From contig NW_022881614.1 in the NCBI RefSeq assembly GCF_003369915.1, positions 7,337,001 through 7,401,000 of the forward strand: DNA of 64,000 nucleotides, in the 5' to 3' direction. This DNA is from Drosophila miranda. Lineage: Eukaryota > Arthropoda > Insecta > Diptera > Drosophilidae. The translations under genes were made by a program, and so were the position numbers. Under the pieces are notes generated by a model, which saw only the letters and a program-made list of their open reading frames with translations, was not told where the DNA came from and did no database searches. Shown one piece after another: positions 1-11,958 of the stretch; position 1 is the stretch's first letter; each line of letters begins with the position of its first letter.

Positions 1-694
1 CCTTGTAGGCATTGATCTTGTAGGTGATCCGCTTGACGGGACTCGGGGTCTTGTTCTCCTTGTCGCCTCGCCGGAGCTGCGCTTGGAGCTGCACCTGAGC
101 CTGCTCCTTCTCCAAATCGTTCTCGCGCTGCATCATTTGCTCTGTGGCCGTAACAAACTGTTCGATCTCCTTGATGTCCTTGGAGATCTCCTCCAGGCTG
201 TGCCGCACCTCAGCCTCCTTCTCCCCCGGACTCGAGTAGCGGCGCACGCTCTCCGGCTGCCGGTTGATCACATTCCGCATAAAGGCGTGCCGCTCCAGAG
301 TATCGCAGAACTTGGGCTCTGCCACCTCCTTGGACCTGCCCGATTCGTAGCCGGAGCTGGTGGTAGGCGTGGACATTGGAAAGGTCGCCATCCGCTTGAG
401 GTGCGAGTGTGCCTTTGGTAGTTGGAAATCGTCGTACAAAAAGTTCTCCAAAATGTTGGGCGATGACTTCAGTAGCGATGCATTCGCCTCCAGTTCGAGC
501 TCCTCGCTGCGCTGGTTCAGCTGTGAATGAAGCGAGCACTCGGTCGATTCGATGGCCAACAGCTCGTCTCGAGGCGAACCAGCACGCACATCTAATAAAA
601 ACAGCTCCCGGTGCTGCGGCTGAATGTGCCTTGCATGGTAATTGCCCCGAGACGCCCGCACTTTTAATGTTTCCAGTATCAATACCTCATCTAT
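1..694 (-). CDS. Partial coiled-coil protein gene, unidentified
   Basis: The minus strand is open from an in-frame stop at 695-697 down to the window edge, about 230 codons with Drosophila-like codon use. The product is charged and polar. A Ser/Thr-rich stretch (STPTTSSGYESGRS) is followed by a heptad-rich Glu/Lys/Gln segment (EEISKDIKEIEQF, then RENDLEKEQAQVQLQAQL) that should form a coiled coil, and then a basic KTPSPVKR motif resembling a proline-directed phosphorylation site. I do not recognise the family. The 3' end lies outside the window. The 5' exon border is unclear: the only AG near the open end is at 686-687, with a poor pyrimidine tract. The start could equally have been cut by the transposon-rich rearrangements to its right. 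The frame looks real; the function is unknown. Confidence 0.6.
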   Translation of the reverse strand, partial: MDEVLILETLKVRASRGNYHARHIQPQHRELFLLDVRAGSPRDELLAIESTECSLHSQLNQRSEELELEANASLLKSSPNILENFLYDDFQLPKAHSHLKRMATFPMSTPTTSSGYESGRSKEVAEPKFCDTLERHAFMRNVINRQPESVRRYSSPGEKEAEVRHSLEEISKDIKEIEQFVTATEQMMQRENDLEKEQAQVQLQAQLRRGDKENKTPSPVKRITYKINAYK

Positions 695-709
695 TTAGTA
701 TGAGGTATT
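681..709. repeat. Short perfect inverted repeat
   Basis: Ten bases (aatacctcat) are followed by a 9-nt loop and the exact reverse complement. It sits at the open 5' edge of the coiled-coil gene, where that reading frame stops. It could be a hairpin, a small element scar or chance. Confidence 0.5.
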
Positions 710-1169
710 CTATCTATGAGTTGTCGGTTATTGGTTTAAGCGCGTGCCATAAGCGAAGGACGCGGGTTCACAATATCTTTGGGGTCAAAGTTTATAGGCC
801 TCTTACTGAAAAAATTCTAAAACTAAAGCTTATTTCGTTAACCCAATAATGGTAACTAACAGATACAAATATTTTCCACGGATAAAGAAATGTTCCAAAG
901 AAACAAATGTCTATTGCGGATACAAAAGTAAAGCTAATAATCCAAGTTACCTGAACGATTCCAAAGCGTCTTATATGTATTTTAAAGAGAACCCTAACAA
1001 ATGACATGAGCTACCAATAACTGATGAAGCTTCTGTATCTCTGAGGCTCGGAAGGGAAAACCCTTCCCCAATAGTGTATAAAAAACCTCCTCGAACTTCC
1101 AAGATTCCTCAGAGTATCTCAAGTTGACCTCATCGCGCGTGCACGAAAATGTCTACGACATTTACATTT
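710..1169. other. Intergenic or intronic stretch, no gene seen
   Basis: No convincing coding frame. A TATA-like tataaaaaac lies near 1,077, with an initiator-like tcag about 30 bases further on and an ATG near 1,149. Its frame stops within about a dozen codons, where a DINE begins. This could be a promoter whose gene was cut by the insertion, but that is weak. Confidence 0.4.
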
Positions 1170-2018
1170 ACACCCGATACTTAGTCAGTATGGCTCTCCT
1201 CCGGCAAACGCCGCTAATATTAAACGACACGACAAAGAGTGCGTGCGAGAGAGACAGAAAATCAGTCTGAGCGTGACGTCGGGCGCTGCGTAGCCACAGC
1301 AAATTGATTTCTTGCTTTTGGCTATAAAAATTATCTGATCTGATCCAGATTCAACAATAGATAGATATGGTCGTTATCTATGATTCTGCGGAAGGGGGTG
1401 TGTCGAAATTTTGACACAAAACGGTCAAGGTGCGATATCACAGGAGTGTGGATACCGAATTTGGTTGCTCTGGCTCTTATAGGTTCTGAGATCCTTGAAC
1501 TCATATTTTGCAATTGGCAAAAAAGACCATGAAACCTGTGTGTTAGAGAGAGACAGAGCGAGAAAGAATGAAATTGTTTTCTGGCTATAATAATTACACG
1601 ATCTGGTTCAGATCTCCGGGAGATATAGTCATCCTCTACGATTCTGCGTTTTCAGTTTTCTCGTGTCTTTGAATTTGTGGATGCCACAGATTTTCGCCCT
1701 TTGTGGGGGCGGAAGTGGGCGGGGCAGAGTTTTGAAATATACTTGTAGCAGTGACATATCATAGAAGTCCGGATATAAAACGTCGTTGCTCTAGCTCTTA
1801 TAGTCTTTGAGCACTAGGCGCTGATAGGGACGGACAGAAGGACGGACCGACAGACGGACAGACAGACAGACAGACAGGGCTCAATCGACTCGGCTATTGA
1901 TGCTGATCAAGAATATATATACTTTATGGGGTCGGAAACGATTCCTTCTGGACGCTACACACATCCATTTTCACCACAAATCTAATATACCCCAATACTC
2001 ATTTTGAGTATCGCGTAT
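1170..2018 (-). mobile_element. DINE-1-like Helentron, minus orientation, partial
   Basis: The right end is the reverse complement of the DINE 5' end (gagtatcgcgtat here, gggtat in intact copies). Inside are the family's CTGT/CCGT microsatellite and the attcttgatcagcatcaat block, both reversed. The hairpin-bearing 3' end is missing. From 1,590 rightward it matches the fragment at 39,762-40,196, so it already lay at the left edge of the ancestral HmgZ duplication unit. Confidence 0.8.
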
Positions 2019-2337
2019 AATCAACGCAGGCGCTCTGTACTTCTACTTGAAGTACAGTGGAACTAAGCTCATTTATAAATGAAACCTATATGTATATAAA
2101 ATTTCATAATGTGCGGGAATCTTGTGATCTATAGCTCACAATTATCAAAAAAAATTACTTAGAATTTCCTTAATTTTCATTATTGGCTTACCTTTCGTAA
2201 TGTTTTTGTTCGAGTTATGTGGAGTTTCCAAAAAGCTCTTAAGCTTAACTAAAACTTTTTATAGTTAAAGCTATCCCCTCTAATAAACCACCGATTCAGG
2301 AAATCAAAATAATAGAAACACATATGTACTGATTATT
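2019..2337. other. Ancestral local DNA beside the array
   Basis: No coding capacity. The same sequence occurs once in copy B (about 40,197-40,510) and at the start of every array unit. It includes a small hairpin, tgtacttc-tactt-gaagtaca, shortly after the aacgcagg that marks each unit start. Confidence 0.7.
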
Positions 2338-3457
2338 ATACCCGATACTCAAAATGAGTATTGGGGTATATTAGATTTGTGGTAAAAGTGGATGTGTGTA
2401 ACGTCCAGAAGGAATCGTTTCCGACCCCATAAAGTATATATATTCTTGATCAGCATCAATAGCCGAGTCGATTGGGCCCTGTCTGTCTGTCTGTCTGTCC
2501 GTCTGTCCGTCTGTCCGTCCGTCCGTCTGTCCGTCCCCTTCAGCGCCTAGTGCTCAAAGACTATAAGAGCTAGAGCAACGATGTTTTGGATCCAGACTTC
2601 TGTGATATGTCACTGCTACAAAAATATTTCAAAACTTCGCCCCGCCCACTTCCGCCCCCACAAAGAACGAAAATCTGTGGCATCCACAATTTTAAAGATA
2701 TGAGAAAACCAAAAACCTAGAATTGTAGAGAATGACCATATCTTTAAGACTGCGGAATCTGAATTGGATCGTATTATTATTATAGCCAGCATCAAGAAAA
2801 CAATTTCATTCTTTCTCGCTCTGTCTCTCTCTAACACACAGGTTTCATGGTCGGTTTTGCCAATTGCAAAATATGAGTTCAAGGATCTCAGAACCCATAA
2901 GAGCTAGAGCAACCAAATTTGGTATCCACACTCCTGTGATATCGGACCTTGACCGTTTTGTGTCAAAATTTCGCCACACCCCCTTCCGCCCCAGCAAAGG
3001 ACGAAAATCTGTGGCATCCACAAATCTCAGAGACTATTAAGGCTAGAGTAACCAAATTTAGTATCCGCACTCCTGTTAGATCTCACTATAAGACGTATAT
3101 TTTAAAATTTCGTCCCACCCCCTTCCGCCCACACAAAGGACGAAAATCTGTTGCATCCACAATATTGCAGATTCGAGAAAACTAAAAACGCAGAATCATA
3201 GATAACGACCATATCTATCTGATTGCTGAATCTGGATCAGATCGGATCATTTTTGTAGCCATAAGCAAGAAATCAATTTGCAGTGGCTACGCAGCGCCCG
3301 ACGTCACTCTCAGACTGATTTTCTGTCTCTCTCGCACGCACTCTTTGTCGTGTCGTTCAATATTAGCGGCGTCTGCCGAAGGAGAGCCATACTGACTAAG
3401 TATCGGGTATAACTGTAGAGTTGCGGTGTCCGCAGCAACTCACAACGTTCCCCCTCG
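2338..3457 (+). mobile_element. DINE-1-like Helentron in unit 1
   Basis: This 1,120-bp nonautonomous element begins atacccgatactc, with a hairpin (gatactc-aaaat-gagtatt). It carries a CTGT/CCGT microsatellite and ends with a gagttgcgg/ccgcagcaactc stem-loop followed by ccccctcg. The 5' hairpin, internal microsatellite, conserved attcttgatcagcatcaat block and 3' stem-loop are the hallmarks of the INE-1/DINE-1 (SGM/ISY in obscura species) Helentron group. It sits between tt and a T run. The empty site in copy B has two fewer T, consistent with TT targeting. Confidence 0.88.
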
Positions 3458-3652
3458 TTTTTTTTTACAATTTCTTTATATATATATTTTTTGTTGAAAT
3501 AATATTCCATTCAGCTCTACATTTACAATTACATAATTGTAATATTTTTGTTGTTTTTGTTTTGTTTGTTTTCTCTTTTAAATTACACAATACAATATAT
3601 ATGCATATATTTAAATATATACTCATGTAGGCATTTTAAAACGTATACATAT

Positions 3653-4247
3653 AGTTAAATATCCGCAACTCGATTTTAAGTTTTTTAAAAAAGACTTTTA
3701 TTTTACAACTTAAATATCTTTATGTCACAAGATTTAAATGAATTCCCCGACTTGACTTTGGGTCTGCTTGTCTCAAACGGAACTGATCTCTCTGCTGCTG
3801 GCTAGTTTCCATGAGCCCTTCTCTTGGAACTACCGACTCTGGCTTCGGGCGTTGCTTTCCTCGGATGCATCTTCGTGTCGGTGGCGTACGTGCCTGGATC
3901 GATATTTGGGGATGCGTCGGCTTTGATGAAAGGCATCCACTGCTGGCGATCGGTGTTGCATTACATGACGGAGCTAGGAATGTGATACTCCTTGGTTTTA
4001 TGTCTAGCTTTGATTGGTCCTCATGAGTGGCGTGATTCTAAAGAATCGATTTCTCGAGAGTGGCGTGATTCTAATGTTGATGAAACAATGTGGTCCATTG
4101 TTTATATTATGGGGGGCCCTAGCTTGGAGTATGGGAAGAAACAGTTATTGATTCTTGAGTGGGGTCCTGTTACTTGTGTGGATGGGGTGGATGAATTGTA
4201 CATAAACATAATGTGTATGGGATGTGGGGAATTATGGATATGTCACT
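3653..4247 (-). repeat. Errantiviral LTR in unit 1
   Basis: 595 bp. In minus orientation it begins agtgacatatcc and ends ttaact, like LTRs of the 17.6/297/Tom group. It contains TATAAA about 145 bases from its 5' end and an AATAAA near its 3' end, so it could both start and end minus-strand transcripts. Confidence 0.9.
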
Positions 4248-4842
4248 CCCCCAACGTTTGTTATTAGCCTGTCCCTAGGCGATTACCCTCGGTATAGTGA
4301 CGGGGTGTCAAGTGCGGTGGCTGAGGTTGGTTCCTCTTCTGCTTCTATTATAGGGTTAATACATTTAACCGTGACTCTTTTAGAAGTTTTCTTAAATTTA
4401 ACAGCTACATAACTTAGTAGTACTAATATAATTATGACAAATGAAATTAGTAGACTTATTTGTAATAGGTTACTATATTTGGTGTATTGCATAATTATTT
4501 CGTTAGTTCGGACATACGACAGTGGTTTTATTTTAGTTATGTTGTTGTTGACATAAACATTCTGCGCAAAATCTAACATTGTGTTTGATATTGTAAATTC
4601 ATTTAATTGGATTGAACAGTTGTAGATTTTTATAATGGTATTTCCTTCCGCTATGATTTCTTGGTTTACACAATTCTGGTTTAGCGTTGTTTTTGGAAGA
4701 TTCCATGTGATTAGTATATTGGGTTCAATAAAGTTTATTTGAAAGTTTTGAAAAGTTTTGCAATATGGACATTTAGTGGGAATTTGCATTAAAATTCCTA
4801 TTATACAATTGTCATTGGTTTTCAATCTAGTTTCTTTAACAA
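4248..4842 (-). pseudogene. Errantiviral env 3' fragment in unit 1
   Basis: Encodes roughly the last 194 residues of env, including the membrane anchor (SLLISFVIIILVLLSY) and the basic cytoplasmic tail. The frame stays open but has no upstream ATG: the filler supplies only a TTG. A missing G near 4,303 changes the last residues. It is a truncated remnant, not a complete envelope gene. Confidence 0.85.
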
Positions 4843-5170
4843 CCTTCAACGCCTTCAACGCAGGCGCTCTGTACTTCTACTTGAAGTACAGTGGAACTAA
4901 GCTCATTTATAAATGAAACCTATATGTATATAAAATTTCATAATGTGCGGGAATCTTGTGATCTATAGCTCACAATTATCAAAAAAAATTACTTAGAATT
5001 TCCTTAATTTTCATTATTGGCTTACCTTTCGTAATGTTTTTGTTCGAGTTATGTGGAGTTTCCAAAAAGCTCTTAAGCTTAACTAAAACTTTTTATAGTT
5101 AAAGCTATCCCCTCTAATAAACCACCGATTCAGGAAATCAAAAAATAGAAACACATATGTACTGATTATT

Positions 5171-6290
5171 ATACCCGATACTCAAAATGAGTATTGGGGT
5201 ATATTAGATTTGTGGTAAAAGTGGATGTGTGTAACGTCCAGAAGGAATCGTTTCCGACCCCATAAAGTATATATATTCTTGATCAGCATCAATAGCCGAG
5301 TCGATTGGGCCCTGTCTGTCTGTCTGTCTGTCCGTCTGTCCGTCTGTCCGTCCGTCCGTCTGTCCGTCCTCTTCAGCGCCTAGTGCTCAAAGACTATAAG
5401 AGCTAGAGCAACGATGTTTTGGATCCACACTTCTGTGATATGTCACTGCTACAAAAATATTTCAAAACTTCGCCCCGCCCACTTCCGCCCCCACAAAGAA
5501 CGAAAATCTGTGGCATCCACAATTTTAAAGATATGAGAAAACCAAAAACGTAGAATTGTAGAGAATGACCATATCTTTAAGACTGCGGAATCTGAATTGG
5601 ATCGTATTATTATTATAGCCAGCATCAAGAAAACAATTTCATTCTTTCTCGCTCTGTCTCTCTCTAACACACAGGTTTCATGGTCGGTTTTGCCAATTGC
5701 AAAATATGAGTTCAAGGATCTCAGAACCCATAAGAGCTAGAGCAACCAAATTTGGTATCCACACTCCTGTGATATCGGACCTTGACCGTTTTGTGTCAAA
5801 ATTTCGCCACACCCCCTTCCGCCCCAGCAAAGGACGAAAATCTGGGGCATCCACAAATCTCAGAGACTATTAAGGCTAGAGTAACCAAATTTAGTATCCG
5901 CACTCCTGTTAGATCTCACTATAAGACGTATATTTTAAAATTTCGTCCCACCCCCTTCCGCCCACACAAAGGACGAAAATCTGTTGCATCCACAATATTG
6001 CAGATTCGAGAAAACTAAAAACGCAGAATCATAGATAACGACCATATCTATCTGATTGCTGAATCTGGATCAGATCGGATCATTTTTGTAGCCATAAGCA
6101 AGAAATCAATTTGCAGTGGCTACGCAGCGCCCGACGTCACTCTCAGACTGATTTTCTGTCTCTCTCGCACGCACTCTTTGTCGTGTCGTTCAATATTAGC
6201 GGCGTCTGCCGAAGGAGAGCCATACTGACTAAGTATCGGGTATAACTGTAGAGTTGCGGTGTCCGCAGCAACTCACAACGTTCCCCCTCG
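5171..6290 (+). mobile_element. DINE-1-like Helentron in unit 2
   Basis: 1,120 bp, the same insertion as in unit 1, carried along by the array amplification and not an independent transposition. Confidence 0.88.
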
Positions 6291-6485
6291 TTTTTTTTTA
6301 CAATTTCTTTATATATATATTTTTTGTTGAAATAATATTCCATTCAGCTCTACATTTACAATTACATAATTGTAATATTTTTGTTGTTTTTGTTTTGTTT
6401 GTTTTCTCTTTTAAATTACACAATACAATATATAGGCATATATTTAAATATATACTCATGTAGGCATTTTAAAACGTATACATAT

Positions 6486-7080
6486 AGTTAAATATCCGCA
6501 ACTCGATTTTAAGTTTTTTAAAAAAGACTTTTATTTTACAACTTAAATATCTTTATGTCACAAGATTTAAATGAATTCCCCGACTTGACTTTGGGTCTGC
6601 TTGTCTCAAACGGAACTGATCTCTCTGCTGCTGGCTAGTTTCCATGAGCCCTTCTCTTGGAACTACCGACTCTGGCTTCGGGCGTTGCTTTCCTCGGCTG
6701 CATCTTCGTGTCGGTGGCGTACGTGCCTGGATCCATATTTGGGGATGCGTCGGCTTTGATGAAAGGCATCCACTGCTGGCGATCGGTGTTGCATTACATG
6801 ACGGAGCTAGGAATGTGATACTCCTTGGTTTTATGTCTAGCTTTGATTGGTCCTCATGAGTGGCGTGATTCTAAAGAATCGATTTCTCGAGAGTGGCGTG
6901 ATTCTAATGTTGATGAAACAATGTGGTCCATTGTTTATATTATGGGGGGCCCTAGCTTGGAGTATGGGAAGAAACAGTTATTGATTCTTGAGTGGGGTCC
7001 TGTTACTTGTGTGGATGGGGTGGATGAATTGTACATAAACATAATGTGTATGGGATGTGGGGAATTATGGATATGTCACT
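6486..7080 (-). repeat. Errantiviral LTR in unit 2
   Basis: 595 bp, full length, copied with the array unit. Confidence 0.9.
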
Positions 7081-7676
7081 CCCCCAACGTTTGTTATTAG
7101 CCTGTCCCTAGGCGATTACCCTCGGGTATAGTGACGGGGTGTCAAGTGCGGTGGCTGAGGTTGGTTCCTCTTCTGCTTCTATTATAGGGTTAATACATTT
7201 AACCGTGACTCTTTTAGAAGTTTTCTTAAATTTAACAGCTACATAACTTAGTAGTACTAATATAATTATGACAAATGAAATTAGTAGACTTATTTGTAAT
7301 AGGTTACTATATTTGGTGTATTGCATAATTATTTCGTTAGTTTGGACATACGACAGTGGTTTTATTTTAGTTATGTTGTTGTTGACATAAACATTCTGCG
7401 CAAAATCTAACATTGTGTTTGATATTGTAAATTCATTTAATTGGATTGAACAGTTGTAGATTTTTATAATGGTATTTCCTTCCGCTATGATTTCTTGGTT
7501 TACACAATTCTGGTTTAGCGTTGTTTTTGGAAGATTCCATGTGATTAGTATATTGGGTTCAATAAAGTTTATTTGAAAGTTTTGAAAAGTTTTGCAATAT
7601 GGACATTTAGTGGGAATTTGCATTAAAATTCCTATTATACAATTGTCATTGGTTTTCAATCTAGTTTCTTTAACAA
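7081..7676 (-). pseudogene. Errantiviral env 3' fragment in unit 2
   Basis: Same truncated env segment as in unit 1, with the original C-terminus (ending in the stop near 7,108) retained. No ATG at the junction. Confidence 0.85.
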
Positions 7677-8004
7677 CCTTCAACGCCTTCAACGCAGGCG
7701 CTCTGTACTTCTACTTGAAGTACAGTGGAACTAAGCTCATTTATAAATGAAACCTATATGTATATAAAATTTCATAATGTGCGGGAATCTTGTGATCTAT
7801 AGCTCACAATTATCAAAAAAAATTACTTAGAATTTCCTTAATTTTCATTATTGGCTTACCTTTCGTAATGTTTTTGTTCGAGTTATGTGGAGTTTCCAAA
7901 AAGCTCTTAAGCTTAACTAAAACTTTTTATAGTTAAAGCTATCCCCTCTAATAAACCACCGATTCAGGAAATCAAAAAATAGAAACACATATGTACTGAT
8001 TATT

Positions 8005-9124
8005 ATACCCGATACTCAAAATGAGTATTGGGGTATATTAGATTTGTGGTAAAAGTGGATGTGTGTAACGTCCAGAAGGAATCGTTTCCGACCCCATAAA
8101 GTATATATATTCTTGATCAGCATCAATAGCCGAGTCGATTGGGCCCTGTCTGTCTGTCTGTCTGTCCGTCTGTCCGTCTGTCCGTCCGTCCGTCTGTCCG
8201 TCCCCTTCAGCGCCTAGTGCTCAAAGACTATAAGAGCTAGAGCAACGATGTTTTGGATCCAGACTTCTGTGATATGTCACTGCTACAAAAATATTTCAAA
8301 ACTTCGCCCCGCCCACTTCCGCCCCCACAAAGAACGAAAATCTGTGGCATCCACAATTTTAAAGATATGAGAAAACCAAAAACGTAGAATTGTAGAGAAT
8401 GACCATATCTTTAAGACTGCGGAATCTGAATTGGATCGTATTATTATTATAGCCAGCATCAAGAAAACAATTTCATTCTTTCTCGCTCTGTCTCTCTCTA
8501 ACACACAGGTTTCATGGTCGGTTTTGCCAATTGCAAAATATGAGTTCAAGGATCTCAGAACCCATAAGAGCTAGAGCAACCAAATTTGGTATCCACACTC
8601 CTGTGATATCGGACCTTGACCGTTTTGTGTCAAAATTTCGCCACACCCCCTTCCGCCCCAGCAAAGGACGAAAATCTGGGGCATCCACAAATCTCAGAGA
8701 CTATTAAGGCTAGAGTAACCAAATTTAGTATCCGCACTCCTGTTAGATCTCACTATAAGACGTATATTTTAAAATTTCGTCCCACCCCCTTCCGCCCACA
8801 CAAAGGACGAAAATCTGTTGCATCCACAATATTGCAGATTCGAGAAAACTAAAAACGCAGAATCATAGATAACGACCATATCTATCTGATTGCTGAATCT
8901 GGATCAGATCGGATCATTTTTGTAGCCATAAGCAAGAAATCAATTTGCAGTGGCTACGCAGCGCCCGACGTCACTCTCAGACTGATTTTCTGTCTCTCTC
9001 GCACGCACTCTTTGTCGTGTCGTTCAATATTAGCGGCGTCTGCCGAAGGAGAGCCATACTGACTAAGTATCGGGTATAACTGTAGAGTTGCGGTGTCCGC
9101 AGCAACTCACAACGTTCCCCCTCG
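8005..9124 (+). mobile_element. DINE-1-like Helentron in unit 3
   Basis: 1,120 bp with the same ends and flanks as in unit 1. Confidence 0.88.
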
Positions 9125-9319
9125 TTTTTTTTTACAATTTCTTTATATATATATTTTTTGTTGAAATAATATTCCATTCAGCTCTACATTTACAATTACA
9201 TAATTGTAATATTTTTGTTGTTTTTGTTTTGTTTGTTTTCTCTTTTAAATTACACAATACAATATATAGGCATATATTTAAATATATACTCATGTAGGCA
9301 TTTTAAAACGTATACATAT

Positions 9320-9914
9320 AGTTAAATATCCGCAACTCGATTTTAAGTTTTTTAAAAAAGACTTTTATTTTACAACTTAAATATCTTTATGTCACAAGAT
9401 TTAAATGAATTCCCCGACTTGACTTTGGGTCTGCTTGTCTCAAACGGAACTGATCTCTCTGCTGCTGGCTAGTTTCCATGAGCCCTTCTCTTGGAACTAC
9501 CGACTCTGGCTTCGGGCGTTGCTTTCCTCGGCTGCATCTTCGTGTCGGTGGCGGACGTGCCTGGATCGATATTTGGTGATGCGTCGGCTTTGATGAAAGG
9601 CATCCACTGCTGGCGATCGGTGTTGCATTACATGACGGAGCTAGGAATGTGATACTCCTTGGTTTTATGTCTAGCTTTGATTGGTCCTCATGAGTGGCGT
9701 GATTCTAAAGAATCGATTTCTCGAGAGTGGCGTGATTCTAATGTTGATGAAACAATGTGGTCCATTGTTTATATTATGGGGGGCCCTAGCTTGGAGTATG
9801 GGAAGAAACAGTTATTGATTCTTGAGTGGGGTCCTGTTACTTGTGTGGATGGGGTGGATGAATTGTACATAAACATAATGTGTATGGGATGTGGGGAATT
9901 ATGGATATGTCACT
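9320..9914 (-). repeat. Errantiviral LTR in unit 3
   Basis: 595 bp, full length, copied with the array unit; at least two private substitutions near 9,552-9,580. Confidence 0.9.
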
Positions 9915-10510
9915 CCCCCAACGTTTGTTATTAGCCTGTCCCTAGGCGATTACCCTCGGGTATAGTGACGGGGTGTCAAGTGCGGTGGCTGAGGTTGGTT
10001 CCTCTTCTGCTTCTATTATAGGGTTAATACATTTAACCGTGACTCTTTTAGAAGTTTTCTTAAATTTAACAGCTACATAACTTAGTAGTACTAATATAAT
10101 TATGACAAATGAAATTAGTAGACTTATTTGTAATAGGTTACTATATTTGGTGTATTGCATAATTATGTCATTAGTTTGGACATACGACAGTGGTTTTATT
10201 TTAGTTATGTTGTTGTTGACATAAACATTCTGCGCAAAATCTAACATTGTGTTTGGTATTGTAAATTCATTTAATTGGATTGAACAGTTGTAGATTTTTA
10301 TAATGGTATTTCCTTCCGCTATGATTTCTTGGTTTACACAATTCTGGTTTAGCGTTGTTTTTGGAAGATTCCATGTGATTAGTATATTGGGTTCAATAAA
10401 GTTTATTTGAAAGTTTTGAAAAGTTTTGCAATATGGACATTTAGTGGGAATTTGCATTAAAATTCCTATTATACAATTGTCATTGGTTTTCAATCTAGTT
10501 TCTTTAACAA
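9915..10510 (-). pseudogene. Errantiviral env 3' fragment in unit 3
   Basis: Same truncated env segment. Two predicted residue changes relative to unit 2, near 10,168 (E to D) and 10,256 (S to P). Frame open, no ATG at the junction. Confidence 0.85.
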
Positions 10511-10838
10511 CCTTCAACGCCTTCAACGCAGGCGCTCTGTACTTCTACTTGAAGTACAGTGGAACTAAGCTCATTTATAAATGAAACCTATATGTATATA
10601 AAATTTCATAATGTGCGGGAATCTTGTGATCTATAGCTCACAATTATCAAAAAAAATTACTTAGAATTTCCTTAATTTTCATTATTGGCTTACCTTTCGT
10701 AATGTTTTTGTTCGAGTTATGTGGAGTTTCCAAAAAGCTCTTAAGCTTAACTAAAACTTTTTATAGTTAAAGCTATCCCCTCTAATAAACCACCGATTCA
10801 GGAAATCAAAAAATAGAAACACATATGTACTGATTATT

Positions 10839-11958
10839 ATACCCGATACTCAAAATGAGTATTGGGGTATATTAGATTTGTGGTAAAAGTGGATGTGTGT
10901 AACGTCCAGAAGGAATCGTTTCCGACCTCATAAAGTATATATATTCTTGATCAGCATCAATAGCCGAGTCGATTGGGCCCTGTCTGTCTGTCTGTCTGTC
11001 CGTCTGTCCGTCTGTCCGTCCGTCCGTCTGTCCGTCCCCTTCAGCGCCTAGTGCTCAAAGACTATAAGAGCTAGAGCAACGATGTTTTGGATCCAGACTT
11101 CTGTGATATGTCACTGCTACAAAAATATTTCAAAACTTCGCCCCGCCCACTTCCGCCCCCACAAAGAACGAAAATCTGTGGCATCCACAATTTTAAAGAT
11201 ATGAGAAAACCAAAAACGTAGAATTGTAGAGAATGACCATATCTTTAAGACTGCGGAATCTGAATTGGATCGTATTATTATTATAGCCAGCATCAAGAAA
11301 ACAATTTCATTCTTTCTCGCTCTGTCTCTCTCTAACACACAGGTTTCATGGTCGGTTTTGCCAATTGCAAAATATGAGTTCAAGGATCTCAGAACCCATA
11401 AGAGCTAGAGCAACCAAATTTGGTATCCACACTCCTGTGATATCGGACCTTGACCGTTTTGTGTCAAAATTTCGCCACACCCCCTTCCGCCCCAGCAAAG
11501 GACGAAAATCTGGGGCATCCACAAATCTCAGAGACTATTAAGGCTAGAGTAACCAAATTTAGTATCCGCACTCCTGTTAGATCTCACTATAAGACGTATA
11601 TTTTAAAATTTCGTCCCACCCCCTTCCGCCCACACAAAGGACGAAAATCTGTTGCATCCACAATATTGCAGATTCGAGAAAACTAAAAACGCAGAATCAT
11701 AGATAACGACCATATCTATCTGATTGCTGAATCTGGATCAGATCGGATCATTTTTGTAGCCATAAGCAAGAAATCAATTTGCAGTGGCTACGCAGCGCCC
11801 GACGTCACTCTCAGACTGATTTTCTGTCTCTCTCGCACGCACTCTTTGTCGTGTCGTTCAATATTAGCGGCGTCTGCCGAAGGAGAGCCATACTGACTAA
11901 GTATCGGGTATAACTGTAGAGTTGCGGTGTCCGCAGCAACTCACAACGTTCCCCCTCG
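10839..11958 (+). mobile_element. DINE-1-like Helentron in unit 4
   Basis: 1,120 bp with the same ends and flanks as in unit 1. Confidence 0.88.

Larger units (their letters stand above)
2023..4856. repeat. Tandem array unit 1 (2,834 bp)
   Basis: First of six direct copies, beginning at aacgcagg. Order: local DNA, DINE, local T-rich DNA, errantiviral LTR, env 3' fragment, then about 13 bp of filler. It differs from units 2-5 by scattered point changes, for example in the DINE near 2,718 and 3,013, and by one missing G near 4,303 at the env end. Confidence 0.95.
4857..7690. repeat. Tandem array unit 2 (2,834 bp)
   Basis: Same layout as unit 1 and nearly identical by eye. It shares with unit 1 the env variant ttatttcgttag at about 7,330. 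Confidence 0.95.
7691..10524. repeat. Tandem array unit 3 (2,834 bp)
   Basis: Same layout. Private changes include ggcggacg near 9,552 in the LTR. It carries the env variant ttatgtcattag, shared only with unit 5. Confidence 0.95.

Noticed and set aside
83-539. Leucine-rich plus-strand frame and an alternative minus-strand frame at the left end
   Set aside because: Both are shadows of the coiled-coil gene, whose frame has far better residue composition and codon use.
1068-1180. TATA-like box with downstream ATG as a promoter of a lost gene
   Set aside because: The frame stops within about a dozen codons and no relative is recognised; too weak to list as a feature.
2616-3630. Several short open frames (60-90 codons) that recur in every array unit with almost no change
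   Set aside because: They lie in DINE and T-rich local DNA on both strands. Their conservation is copying of the DNA, not selection; many begin at non-ATG codons.
4283-4858. A 191-194 codon frame at each array junction that looks like a new chimeric env protein
   Set aside because: The first codon is TTG in the filler; there is no upstream ATG. It is a truncated env remnant.
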